A program made the position numbers and the translations under genes. This document shows positions 1 to 11,902 of a DNA stretch of 64,000 nucleotides, one piece after another. Location: positions 16,295,501 to 16,359,500 of the forward strand of contig JAQISU010000022.1 of assembly GCA_029339505.1 (NCBI GenBank), in the 5' to 3' direction. Every line of letters begins with the position of its first letter. Position 1 is the first letter of the stretch. The notes beneath the pieces were generated by a model. The model saw only the letters and a list, made by a program, of their open reading frames with translations, was not told the DNA's origin and did no database searches. The DNA is from Unio delphinus (lineage: Eukaryota; Mollusca; Bivalvia; Unionida; Unionidae).

Positions 1-2510
1 TCGCGTTCTAACATGATCAATGCTGACTGAATGATTTTCAGCAACTTTAAAAGTAACAAATCCGGAAAGAAATTGTACAATATAATAATGCAATACATTT
101 AGAAGACACTATTGTAAAAATGATTAGAACTGCAGTTTCTGAAATTATAATCAATGTATATTCACTCACCTAAGTACCACAAAGAAACTGTTATAAAGCT
201 GATGATTTATTCTTTACTTCTACTTCCAGGAGCTTGGCATGCAATGATTTTCATGGATGAAGAGTGCTACTTAAGTAGGAAACAGTATATAGAACAAACT
301 AATCAGATCAGATCAGATTATTCTTTTTGGAACAGGTGTTGTTTGTAGATCCGCAGCTTTTCCTATTAAATATAAACGACATTCACTTTCACGTTTTAAA
401 TGTTAAGTAATGTCTAGACTATTAAAACAACCCTGTGTTGATGCGTGTTTTGAAAACTATTTTACTGACCAATACCCTGTGCAAACATTGCTGTAGATTC
501 ATTTTACCTCACCTATTGATTGCATGTTTTGTTAGTTTTCAATTCGTAAATATAGTTACATACGCCATATGTTTTACTATTGTTCAGCATGTAATGAATA
601 ATGAAAAGATAATGATGAGGCATGAACTTTTCAACATACATATTTAGTTGTGTTGAGAAACTTTGTGGTTAATGATAAGTGGAAAAAACTGTCGAATTGT
701 TTTAGAAAATACAAAAGAATCCGCGGGAGAGCGAGATAGAGTGAAAACTAGACATTCAATGGGACTATACGTTTCAGGTCGTGATCTTAAGATAAAAATT
801 AGTATGCAAAGTAGATGCTGAGAGAAGCCGCATGCAAGTGTGTCGATTGACATGGGATTTCGTTTAGTTAGAACCCTAAATATAGCAATGGAAATAATTT
901 GTTTTGTTTTGTTTTGTTTTGTTCTTTTATGGTTTAACGCCATTTTTCAGCACAATATATAGGCTATACATGGCGGCCAGTATTAGTGGTGGAGGAAGAA
1001 ACCGGAAAAACCCCGGAAAGAGCCACCGACCCACGAGAAGCTACTGGCAAGCTTTCTCACTTAACTACATTAGCCGAATCTTAGACTCGAACCCACGCAG
1101 ACAGAGGTGAGATGGCAGTGGTCCGGAACGGACAGCGCTTTAGACCACTCGGCCACTCGGGGCCCCCGAAATAATTTGTATATTACAACAAGGTGTTATC
1201 ATATGTATAACTTACAAAGGCAATCAAATGCTTGTCTGAAACATCCGACTAACCTCTATCTTAAATATGTATCTAAACGCTGCATAATCATATATTACAC
1301 ACAGATCAAAGTGAAATTCAAGGTAATAATTTTCTGGGTAACTAGTTTCATACCTAACTTTCTTAAGATTTGTTTTTTAAATAAATTTGTAGTGGTGTAT
1401 TAACCTTTATTCAATTAGAAAGCTGAATAGGCATAAAGATCTGCATCGGAAAGACATTACAGTAGTTAGCTCTGATGCATTGATAAAGAGAACGCATTTG
1501 GTTCACATTCTTGGGAAACATGGGCCTGGTGGTTTAAGATACGTAAAACACAAAGGGAGCTTTATTTTAAATGTATAATAATCAACTAATGAAGCCTGAT
1601 TTTAGCAAATTAGGTAATCAATTGTTGAGGGTAATGCTAAATGAAAATAGTTACTCATAGCATTTATTAGGTAACCAGGCTTTGAAACACCTGTCACTCT
1701 GTCCGAGCTTGTTCCATTTATACACTTAGCACTAAACAGGATTTAACAGGCATCAGTATTATTTTACTTCTGTTACTACTTTCAATTGAAAAACATCAAT
1801 CAGTTGTATTGTCTAATTCAATGGTGAGGTATATAACATTTGTATTATTTACCTGTGTTGCCAAAATGCGAACGTTTTGTGAATTCAACGCTTCACTCGT
1901 CCCAACACTTTTATATTTCATTTCAATACATTTTAAACAGAGCTCCATATAGTTCAACGTATCAGCTGCGTATGCGGTTAGATACTGAGTTCCTCATGTA
2001 TGAAAGTGTGAAAGACGCTTGCTGCAAATGAGATGCTAGAATATTTCCGTTAACAGTCGTCTTTTATGTATCACTAATTCATAATAGGCCTTATGGCTTA
2101 TAGCATACATGGGGATAATAGAGAAGTAAAGAAAAAAAGATATGAAATCTGGACCGAAAAGAAGATTATGTTAGCAGAGAGTGTCACGAAAAAAGAGGTG
2201 CTTTACTTGGAAGGTTTAAAGCTGCAGTGATGAAGAGCGCAAAAGATATAGAGAAGGCGTACATATCTACAAAATATTTAAAGTATTTTTTCAAGTAATA
2301 TATCTGTGCAAGAAAATACTAGTGATTATTTAAATCTAGTATTTTCTAGTTAACCTACATGCATCACTTGTAACCGGTAAAAATGGTTTGTCTTCAATCC
2401 GATACCTAAATTAGTGATTTACATATGAAATGAATAACGTCAACACAACTTATACTTGACTAAAAAATAGTCTTTGTTTATTAAGACAAGATAGCAAAGG
2501 AAATACACTG
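1..2510 (+). repeat. Segmental duplication, compact copy A
   Basis: This stretch matches copy B in blocks and in the same order: 1-640 to about 34,360-35,060; 1,190-1,350 to 35,215-35,350; 1,380-1,850 to 40,590-41,030; 1,880-2,510 to 44,085-44,700. The matches are diverged and carry many small gaps. Copy A lacks two blocks present in B, of about 5.2 kb and 3 kb (the latter contains the LINE). It starts at the window edge, so its left border is unseen. The MNNDK-type exon near 595-650 is degenerate here. No intact gene is visible. Confidence 0.75.
898..1168 (-). repeat. tRNA-derived SINE, family 1 (full copy)
   Basis: Read on the minus strand, the element opens with a tRNA-like head. An A-box-like GTGGCCGAGTGGTCT lies near 1,145-1,158 and a B-box GGGTTCGAGTC at 1,084-1,094. 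The body follows and a poly (CAAAA) tail ends near 898. The A box resembles tRNA-Leu/Ser heads. A second copy lies at 21,565-21,798 with the same body order, so this is an interspersed repeat and not a tRNA gene. It sits inside duplication copy A and is absent from copies B and C, so it inserted after they separated. Confidence 0.8.
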
Positions 2511-3933
2511 CAAAACTGGTGTAAGAGAGGCTCATCTTTAGAATACATAGGTTCTTTTCTGTTTGTGGTGAATCATTTCAGTATGAAAACACTCGATGTA
2601 AGCAAGATTGATACATCCTTAGGGGTGAAATCATAACTGAATTGCAAGTTTGAGACTAAGAACATGTCATGCGGTCCTCATGCAATCCGATTGGTGGTTA
2701 AAAGTAAAATATCTAGGGAAGATACAATCCCAGCATTTGAATGACAGACAATCACTTTATTGTCAGCGACACAATGTCGGAACATATTTATATAGCAGTA
2801 GTTTGGTAGACCCAATAATTTAAAAAAAGGATTGTGGCTTATAATGCAGTTACAGACATCGTATCGTGTACAGAAAACACAATATAGCAGGTTAGCGATC
2901 AATTGGAAGGTCACTTTGTATTCATAGTCTCTAGATGATGAGGATTTGAAGTGTTCCAATAGTTGCAAATTGAGCCAGTGAATTTATCAAACAGTTTCTC
3001 CCTCTTTTTCAAAAGCATTATTATCTCCATGACGTCTAATAAACAGGTTCGTTTATTATGTTTCAAGTGCCACCTAAAAAGTGGACACAAGTATAACACC
3101 GACTATTCCCACAGCATCGTCTGGCAAACAAAGAAGATTCTGACATAAGCGGATACATTGATGTCATATGTCAGGATCTTGAATCAAGGCATGCCATATG
3201 ACTCAGATCATAGTATGAAGCACATTGCCTATAGATATGTGCAGTAGAACCCAAGAATAACGTTACATCCAAATGACATTCACGCCTACCATACACAAAT
3301 CATGATCCATTCTCCCACCAGACAGTGACACCATCACTCATTGTCTGTTGCTGACGACAGGGATAATAATGTGGTCTGTTTGGGTTATACTTCATGACTT
3401 ATAAAGATCCGGAGCTCAGGTAATCTTTGCCTCGAATTCCATTTCAATATCATTTATAATAAGTAGAACAATATATAATTATAAGATCGTATAGTTAGCA
3501 ACAAATGTTCCGTCACCAATGTCGCGATACCTACAACTAACTGCAGTATAAGGAACAGAACAGCACAATAAAATGTTTGCTTTGCGTGGGGATCTTGTTG
3601 AAGCCCTTGCCACAAAACTGGCTGTACTTTCCTTGTCTCGGTCGATTAGAAATAATCATTATGAGAGAGTAAACGTTGTTAATCATTGGATTATGGCGAT
3701 GGTTTGTGTAGCTCAATGATCCAGTTAAATAATATAACTTCCATGTACATGTACATATCTAGCAAACATGTGTGGACAAATCGAGACAATTCAAGAAATG
3801 AAACTATTTAGAATTATTTCGCAGTCACGTATATTTCACATTTCGACTAGTTGTGTGTTTTCAGCTGTCTTAAGACTCTGAATATGTTGGCTGTCATTTC
3901 ATGTACATCATGAAAACTGATATGTGTTTCGTA
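2511..3933. other. Non-coding stretch, nothing recognised
   Basis: AT-rich sequence with only short, low-complexity open frames. I see no domain, no convincing splice-bounded exon and no tandem repeat. Confidence 0.5.
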
Positions 3934-4092
3934 TCAAGGAAGGCAAATCAACGATAATAACATTATACAGGATGGTATTGTCTTGTCACAATTGTCTTTA
4001 CTCATCCAGTATATTTTAAGTTTAAGTTCATTAAATCGGAAACATTTACTAGTCGATCTGTTGTTGCATCCAAACGCTGCACAGTGGGACAT
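3934..4092 (-). pseudogene. THAP zinc-finger fragment (first exon-like)
   Basis: The minus frame from the ATG at 4,092 begins MSHCAAFGCNNR and continues with CFRFNELK and IYW. This is the hallmark start of a THAP (C2CH) zinc finger: Met near the N-terminus, the first C-x4-C pair, an Asn-Arg, a Phe-containing basic stretch and the conserved Trp. The second C-x2-H pair is not in this frame. A GTAAAG just after the Trp codon could be a splice donor, leaving the rest on another exon, or the copy may be truncated. THAP domains bind DNA in host transcription regulators and in P-element-type transposases; nothing here decides which. No partner exon was found between here and 2,500. Confidence 0.6.
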
Positions 4093-5226
4093 TTTGGAAG
4101 ATTCTTGGAAAATAAACTCAAATATAAACACTAATAATCTGCCTTCTCTCAAGCACAGTGGATCAACATGATGATGAGCAATGGCCAATAGCTGCTAAAG
4201 ATCCTGTGACGTCACATTTATTCAGCCTCGTTTCTACTCGACAAATATGCATATCGGAATGCTCACGCAATTCATACCCTATAGTGTACTGTACATTGTT
4301 TTCAGTGCAACTGGGTCGCCCCAAACTATTATTTAATTTATCATGGGCATCAAAATGAGTAATATAACCACAACGTTAACTGTAAGTTCCCTATACCTTT
4401 AATGAAGATCTTTATATATTTAAATACCTATCAGAAACTGCATCATTTGGGAGATTTTAATCTGAAGACTTAAGTTGTAAAAATGCTATAAATGTTTGTT
4501 ATATCAACAAATCCTTAGTAGATAATTAAGTGCTTTTGTATAATTATTACGATACGCTTTGGGAGACCATAAACTGAAGATTTATTATGTGTAAAGCATA
4601 TAAATGTTGGTTACATTTAAGAATCCTTGGATATATTTTCATGCTTTGTATAATTAAAAAGATATAATTTAGTCTACCTAAAGCTGTAAATTAAGAATGG
4701 TCCACTTAAGCATATATGTTTATATTCTAGTATATTCTAGCCAAGAAAAAGCATTCAATGATTAATATGTATACCAAAATGCGTCATTTGGGTGACCCTA
4801 AAAAGACGATACAGGTTGCAAATGTTATATCTCCTCTGAATTAACTGTGATTATTTCAGAACATAAATACACCACCCCCACCACAGATTGGCCTAAATTT
4901 TATGTCTTAATGCTTTCCATACACAACCACAACGGAAAGGATATGGACCCAGAAGCAGGATATTGCTTCATGTTTAGCTACCATTACCACAAATTATGTC
5001 TTGCACTCAGGTCCATTGTATTTAGTTTGGGTCTTGACTTAATTTGGACATGTCGTTCCCAAGGTCATGTAGTAGTGACTCTGAAAACCAGGTGAATTAA
5101 CATTACAAAGGTCTGGATATTCTAAGGTGAAGTCTATATTCCTCATTAAAGCCTGGGCCAGGTAGGGGGTATCCAGGGTGTCCAGAACCCACCCCAAACC
5201 GGGAAACAGAAACCAATACAATTGTA
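4093..5226. other. Non-coding stretch, nothing recognised
   Basis: Short open frames only, none with a recognisable domain or exon borders. Confidence 0.45.
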
Positions 5227-5255
5227 AACACACACACACACACACACACACACAC
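5227..5255. repeat. (AC)n microsatellite
   Basis: About 14 uninterrupted AC units. The cysteine/valine runs of the overlapping open frame come from this repeat and are not a protein. Confidence 0.95.
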
Positions 5256-8207
5256 GCGTAGTCACTTGACATTTGATCATCGTTTTATCATTGCTAATGT
5301 TTATGATGTATTCATCGCATGTTGAGTAAAAAGACTAGTGAATGAATATCCTTACTTGAGTCATTAGCCAATTTGAAATTTCAGAAGTGACTGGCAGATA
5401 CAAAAACTAAATAAAAGATTGACATGAACTTCACACGGGGTGTTGGCTAGGGACATTGGTGTTTATTAAAATATTTAGCCTGGTATTAGCACCATTGGTT
5501 ATGTACCTCAGCCTCTAAAAGAGACATCTTTCAAGACAACAATTAATTCCCTTTTTCAAAAGAGTGATCACAGACTAAATAATGCGACTGTATGCAAATG
5601 ATAAGCACTAATGCCACAGCCAATGATAAGTAATGAACATCATTCATGTAAGTGGTTATGCATTCAGTATAAACACTGAAATGCTAAAGTTACAATAATA
5701 CAATAGTTATGTGGGTCAACAGTTTTTGATGCAAACCAAGCACAACACAGTTTAATAGCTGTTATGTATATATAATTTATACTGTGTACTCAACATTTCT
5801 CAAAGGTTGTGGATTCTATTTGACATTTGTACATGAATTGTGAGTTTTGAACAGGATATTAATATATTTGAGCTTCAAGGTCAAGCCTTGCTTTGAATTA
5901 AGCAGTGTTTTGTTTTTTTGTTGGAGTGATCCACATTTTTTGTTTTTGGTCAAGTGAAAATTTGTATTAATTGAGAGTTGATAAATAAATAAATTATTTG
6001 TGTTTGTGATGCGTTACAGCAAAACTTTCGAGTTTAATGTTGTGCTGTTGAAATCATTATCGAGGATAATTATTTCAGTTATTCATTGGATTTACTACTC
6101 ATTGTATTTGGTTTAATACATTTCTTGGACTTTCTTGGATATCAATTTTTCAAAACCAACAAAGTATTCAGATTCTATCAGTATGAAATCTCTACCGATA
6201 CCCTTTAATCACCCTGCGAATTGGAATTATTACAGATTTACTGTTATGGATGTAACAAGATGAGTTAGTTTGTACACGTTAACCTAGTGTACTTCAGCTA
6301 GTCATGCTATACCTTAGACATGTACATATATACGTTTAATGCATGATTCTCTGACGTAGAATATTGTAGATGCAATGTCTGTTTTCACTACATTTATATT
6401 TTTGTTTACTATGCAGAGTTAAGATGACAATTTAGCGTGTAGTTTTGCATCCACTTCTATCCACCCAATCCTTTTTTTGCATGCGTAAGTGACCCTCATG
6501 CTACAGCAGGATTTTACAATTGATTGTTCTCTTAAGTGATCTGGTAGATCAATCCAGGGAAAGTTCTCTTCATATCATGAAGATTTCTGGCCTAATATTG
6601 ATCTATTTATTCCTGGGATATTAAAATCTTTGAATATCTAAAACAGTATTGTGTTTATTGTGTTTAAATCAAATCAAATCAACTAAACATTTAAAAACAG
6701 GTTTCTTCTAAAATTTTAAATTCCATATCCATCACCATGAGTCTCAGCGTCCTTCTGGTTTCTCATTTTTTCCATAAGTTAATGTTGATGATACTTTTGT
6801 ATTTTTTGAGGTCAAACAATTTATGAAATATGATTTTCGTCCATTTTTTCTTACAGTGAACCGAAATACAAGAGAATTTCAAGGGATCTGATGAGATTAT
6901 TTCCAATACTGTAAAATCAACAAGCTCTGCATTATGCAGATCAAGATGTATGTTCAGAAAAATGCATATCTGTAATAATAGTGAGAAACAAAATGCATCA
7001 CAATAATTACTGGCACACAGACATACTCATGCAAAAATACCAATATATTAGGCTTAGTGCAAAATAATATGAATAGCATGAAAAAAAAACAGTGGATAAC
7101 AGGAAAGTCTGACTATTCAGAGAATAGTTATGAAGTACATAAATAAAAGTGATGAAACTACAGCATATAATAAACGGCTCATTTTTTTAAATGCACACCA
7201 TTGCTTGATGAAGACTTATTCTTTTCAGTCAGAATGAAATAGAGGTCAAATAAATCTAGTTATGTTTTGGAAAATGTATTACATGTATTAGGTATTGAAA
7301 CCGTTAATTACTCTGAGCAAATAAAAACAAGAACTACAAGATTTATTAACCAAGTTAAACTATTTAAGACAATTTTTGGTTAAAAATCAATAACTTAAAA
7401 TGACTTAATCACAAAGAATCCTTATGGGATAGTAGCATTTCTTATTATATAATACAAGGATTGACAATCTCTTATTTCTCCTCTGACTTAATTAAGATCT
7501 GAAACAAATACTTCAAGCTACGCATAACTGTGTTATAGTTTAGCACCAATGTTCTGCTCACAGAGTCAACATTTTAGACTACAAATTTGACTCGATACTG
7601 TTAATAAGGAATGAGATTCTGCTTTCTAATTCAAATTTCTTAATATTCCCATTGAATGTTTCTTATTTAGACATTTATGCGGAGGTGAGTGAACCAACTG
7701 CCTACTGAAAAATTAGAATCACTGCCACCTTACAGTAGTGGCATCTGGTAGCTGCTTATCATCAGTCCTAGTAAATTTTTAAAAAATGTTATTTGAAAAT
7801 GATTTTTTTTCTAAGAAATTGCAAGATTTATTATTGTATTGTCTTTAATTCGCTGACAGGCACGATGAATCTTCAGATATGATGAAACCTGACATGGTAA
7901 TCGCCATTTGCATTGCTTGTCACATGACTGCAAAAACTTCTTAGCCTAAGACGTCCCAAGTCTAATAGTCAACAGCAAACCCCTTTTTAATGTTCCAAAA
8001 TTCTAAAATATCAAACAGAAGTAACATACAATTTGTAAATACCCAACAGGAGAAAAACAAATTCTCAAAATATTTTTTTCCTCGAGAATTGTTGCTGTTG
8101 CAGCAACCTGGACAGAGCCAGATGTATCAAGTAGAGGGTACATGCTTATACATGCTGCAGGTTTCATAAATATTCTTAAAATAAATATAAAGAAAATATT
8201 GTGTTCT

Positions 8208-8208
<1 letters not shown>
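5256..8208. other. Long non-coding stretch
   Basis: About 2.9 kb of AT-rich sequence with no open frame worth reporting, no repeat that I recognise and no clear exon. Confidence 0.5.
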
Positions 8209-8279
<71 letters not shown>

Positions 8280-8309
8280 TTATCTATCTATCTATATATA
8301 TATATATAT
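8209..8309. repeat. (TATC)n microsatellite with (TA)n end
   Basis: About 22 TATC units with one interruption near 8,280, followed by a short TA run. The long open frame across it, with SIYL repeats, is an artefact of the repeat. Confidence 0.95.
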
Positions 8310-8862
8310 CAAAACATTGTACAACTTTTTTTTAATATTTATGATTCTTTTCCTACTTTTAAATGTGTTATTGTTGATATCATGGGATTACTGTGCCCAA
8401 AATATGATAAACATATATCAATGCGAATGGTGAGTACTAGGTCAAATTTCAATAATGCTGCAGTTTCATCTCATCTGTTAGCATATTAAAGACATAACAA
8501 TGGTAAGACGTGTAATTTCTGAGAAAAAAGATAAGTTTCCTATTAAGTTCATGCCAGTCTGACTCAATGTAACAGCAATTGCGCTTGCTGGGCTATCTGG
8601 CAAGTGGATATCCTATGCTGCAACCATGTTGACTTATTGAGATGCTAGACTAATTTTAATGCCTTCCGCGTAAAAAAAGAAGCCAATATCTAGCTTGTCT
8701 GTGAACTTACTAGTCTACTGAACAAATCTAATTCACTGAGTATTTGATATAACCATAAAATTATGCTTGTGGCAAGCACCCAACTGATCTGTACTGCCAT
8801 CTCTGAATATTCTGGTCAGAAATAAATCTATTGAATCATGATCAGTTCAGTTCCAAATAAAA
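8310..8862. other. Left flank of the virus-like element
   Basis: Non-coding sequence. It ends directly at the CAG triplets that open the left terminal repeat. Comparison with the right flank (17,060 onward) shows no clear target-site duplication. Confidence 0.5.
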
Positions 8863-9011
8863 CAGCAGCAGGGGCGAATCAGACAACTTTATAGAGGCGT
8901 CGATTTGGCAAACCAAGGCTTCTTCGAAATCGTAAAAAAGCATCTATTTGGTAAAGTAAGACTTCCTTGTAAATGTTTTATAAAGGCTCATTTGGCAAAA
9001 AATAAGACGCC
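8863..9011 (+). repeat. Left terminal inverted repeat
   Basis: It begins with CAG triplets followed by GGGGCGAATCAGACAAC and runs to about 9,011. Compared by eye with the reverse complement of the right end, it shows about 11 mismatches and one gap in roughly 145 bases, about 8 percent divergence. That is enough for an old insertion but still easy to align. Confidence 0.93.
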
Positions 9012-9045
9012 ACCTCCGTGCTGCTGCAATGCGGTTAAAATTTTT

Positions 9046-9659
9046 TTAACCGAATATTTGATCAAGTCCGATACGATATTTTGATCTAGGATCATGCAAA
9101 TTTATCGTTACAAAATCCATGCGGGATCGACTGAGCATGACTAAAGAAATTTCTAAAGAGATTATAATCCATATCACCTCCGCACCAAGTCTGGTGAATA
9201 TTTCGTAGCGTATGTGTATCAACTCCGCTGAATACAGCAAGAATATTGCAATTATCTCTATCACTTTTGGTATTTGAGTGTATCGTTGAGTGACATATAT
9301 CACGTCAGTGTTTTTATGCCTGCCTCTGGAAAATATCCTAGCGGAATGTGTTTTATTGTCTAACATCAGATCATATACAACTAAATTATTAATACTTCCA
9401 TCAATATCATCAATGATCGGTGCTTCTTCGATATCGGTTATAAATTCAATAATACCCTCGCCGGTGATTTATGCTGCCTTTTCGTTGTAATCCTTTAACA
9501 CTTCGTAGCATCTTCGTAGCATCTTCGTAGTATACCTACATATTGGATCTCTAAATCGGTACTGTCGACAATATGTCTGTTACGATAATCGAACCATGGA
9601 CTTCGGGACGAAACCGCAACGCGTTACGAATACGCTAAATTCGATATCTACAAGTAAAT
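9046..9659 (-). pseudogene. FtsK/HerA-type DNA-packaging ATPase remnant
   Basis: This would be the motor that packages viral DNA into the capsid. The minus frame from about 9,470 down to 9,046 reads well. A Walker-B-like NLVVYDLML comes first, then FSRGRHKNTDVIYVTQ (the sensor-type motif of A32-like packaging ATPases, with its Gln), then a C-terminal stretch ending near LDQIFG. The second acidic residue expected after the Walker-B Asp is Leu here. Upstream the frame meets a stop at about 9,469-9,471 and another near 9,580, with traces of coding sequence in shifted frames up to about 9,659. No Walker A (GxxGxGKT) is readable, so the N-terminal half is lost or decayed. The stop codon lies about 35 bp inside the left terminal repeat. 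The family call is fairly sure from the sensor and Walker-B spacing. Confidence 0.78.
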
Positions 9660-10050
<391 letters not shown>

Positions 10051-10345
10051 GTTTGTTTGTTTGATTAGGATTTTTAACCTAGCTTTAACAATTTTTCAGT
10101 CATAATCCATTAACTGTGGTCTAAACGTTTATATCACGGGTCAACATTAGTTGGTTACAATCAATAATTAAATAATGTAGACTAGATCTGAAGCTACAAA
10201 ATGACTAGGATATATCCAAGTCTGTTGATTCAAATCGATAAAAGGCATGCCGTAGCTAACGTTTACTGGGACATCAAAAGCCTTATTGATTTGTCTTAGA
10301 CGCCGAATAGTTTTATTGGAGAACAGGCGCTCAGGGCGCGGACAG
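10051..10345 (-). repeat. SINE-like retroelement inserted in the viral element
   Basis: Read on the minus strand, it ends with GACTGAAAAATTGTTAAAGC, then TAGGTTAAAAATCC and a (CAAA)n tail. This is the same 3-prime end as the SINE at 51,131-51,468. The sequence upstream (about 10,110-10,345) does not match that SINE, so the two share a tail but differ in body. The 5-prime border is uncertain. The insertion is younger than the viral element and lies in its gene-poor gap. Confidence 0.55.
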
Positions 10346-10598
10346 TAGACAGGGTTATTTAAAGAACACGGAAATTGTGAAAAATACTTGCTATTGTTTG
10401 ATTCAACAACGACAGGTTCAAAGTACTATAACACTGGAAACTGTGGACATACATTGCATAACTTTTAATCTGTACGAATTGAGACAAAGTTTGCCTGACA
10501 TAAAAACAACCAATGGAATTTAATTGGAAAAAAACATTGAGGATAACTCTTTCATAAGCTGTACACATACCTGCACGAGTTATCTCCCTTTGGTGTTC

Positions 10599-10850
10599 TC
10601 AAATATATACGAATTGAATTCTGTTTTTGAAACGCCTTGAAAGAGCTGATTTATAAATTCCTTCTGCTACTTTTTGTACTAAGGCTCTAGAAATATCAAA
10701 ATATTTTCCGGCTTCATATATTGATTGAAATTCTTTTTCCTCGTTACTTTTTATATTAAATGATTTTATAGGCATGGCGTTATTAGAGTTTTTTCCAGTC
10801 TCACCCCGTTTAGTATTCTCACTCTGAGAAATAGCTTGCAAATTATTCAA
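10599..10850 (-). CDS. NUMOD1-like DNA-binding protein
   Basis: This is a small intact frame with no ATG at its far end. The first in-frame ATG is at 10,775, giving 59 residues (MPIKSF...). The core reads EFQSIYEAGKYFDISRALV and continues with QKVAEG, ending with a basic SRRFKNRI. That resembles the NUMOD1 helix-turn-helix-like module found beside homing endonucleases and in some viral small proteins: a Ser-x-x-x-Ala start, a helix and an Ile-Ser-Arg turn. It lies head to head with the plus-strand gene at 10,868, with only 17 bp between the open frames, so the two would share a control region. It may be a DNA-binding regulator. The family call rests on a short motif and is uncertain. Confidence 0.45.
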   Translation of the reverse strand: MNNLQAISQSENTKRGETGKNSNNAMPIKSFNIKSNEEKEFQSIYEAGKYFDISRALVQKVAEGIYKSALSRRFKNRIQFVYI

Positions 10851-10867
10851 AGAACCATTATGAGACT

Positions 10868-11797
10868 ATGGCGGACAAGCATAACTCTCCCCTAGTGACC
10901 ATTATCAGCAATCAGCATACGGAGGAATTCCCAAGGAGAGAAACGCCCCTTCTTCCTGTACTTGAACAAATAGCAAAAAGATCAAAACAAACAAAAGAAT
11001 CGTTAAAAACACTTCCTGGTGATATAATAACTGCTGAGAAACAACAAGAACGACAACTTCAAGAAGAAATTGAACGATTATGTGATATTGATATTTGCTC
11101 TCCATCGCCTGAACCACTTGAAGAAATTGAACAAGAACAAAAAGGTGCTGTTGCAAGAAAAGACTATCCACTTGAAAAGATATTTACGACTGATACGTTA
11201 AATAGAATTAGAAGAATCAAAACAGACTCTGAATTAGCTGATTTTAAAAGAAAAAATTTTAAAGCAAGGAAACAATATATAAATGTATAAATGATGCTTT
11301 CGAAGATTCTATAAAAACTATGAACACCTGGGCATCAAAAGTGTATTTAGCAAACCACGGTGGAAATAGAATCACACAAAAGAGGCATCCTAATTTTAAT
11401 AGTTTTCTAGCTGCAGTAAAAGGTGTCGCACAACCACCACCAATATATACAGCAGACCCAATCCCAGGTGAAATACAAATAATGGCAGAAGCCGGTTCTG
11501 AAAAAGGTGCAACTGGTATCACTAAAAAATCAAGCGGAAAGGGATTTTCCGAAAATCAAAGACTTCCCAGTGGAATTTCAAGTAGTGGTCTTGTTCGTTG
11601 TCCTGTAATATTCTTAGCGATATATCACGATTAGAAGTACTCATAGGAGGGAAACGAGCTGGAACAACTCACTGAAAATAATTAATGAAGCAGCTGTTAT
11701 CTGCGTGCGGTTATTTCAAGGCGGCATCATGAATATCAAAACATATCGAGATTTCATTGATGAGTTAGTCGAAAATCATGGTTATTACAGTGATTAA
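10868..11797 (+). pseudogene. Virus-like element gene of unknown function, frameshifted
   Basis: The frame 10,868-11,290 starts at ATG with MADKHNSP. It is rich in charged residues, with a Gln/Glu-rich probable coiled coil around residues 55-90. Coding character continues in shifted frames: 11,291-11,600 (TWASKVYLANHGG and GKGFSENQRLPSG), then about 11,600-11,680 (LEVLIGGKRAG), then to 11,797 (NIKTYRDFIDELVENHG). At least three frame changes would be needed, so this is a broken gene of about 300 codons. The last part (a KRAG turn followed by two helices with repeated Glu/Leu) looks like a compact helical domain. I do not recognise a catalytic motif. It is the first gene on the plus strand and might be regulatory or replicative; that is a guess. 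Confidence 0.5.
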
Positions 11798-11902
11798 TCA
11801 CCGAAATGGAAATTCTTTGAATTTCACAACCAATGAATATCCAAGGGATTTTTACGATTAGATAAATATTCGTTTAGAAAACACTAGGGTTTTTATAATA
11901 AG

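Noticed and set aside
1083..1168. tRNA-Leu/Ser gene on the minus strand
   Set aside because: It is the head of a SINE, with a second copy at 21.6 kb.
5039..5272. Minus frame with CVCVCV run
   Set aside because: Product of the AC repeat.
8142..8489. 115-codon open frame with SIYL repeats
   Set aside because: Created by the TATC microsatellite; no coding signal outside the repeat.
9290..9490. Plus frame over the ATPase region
   Set aside because: Antisense shadow; the minus strand carries the ATPase motifs.
10905..11171. Minus frame of 88 codons in the viral element
   Set aside because: Antisense shadow of the plus-strand gene; Leu/Val runs reflect Gln/Lys codons on the other strand.
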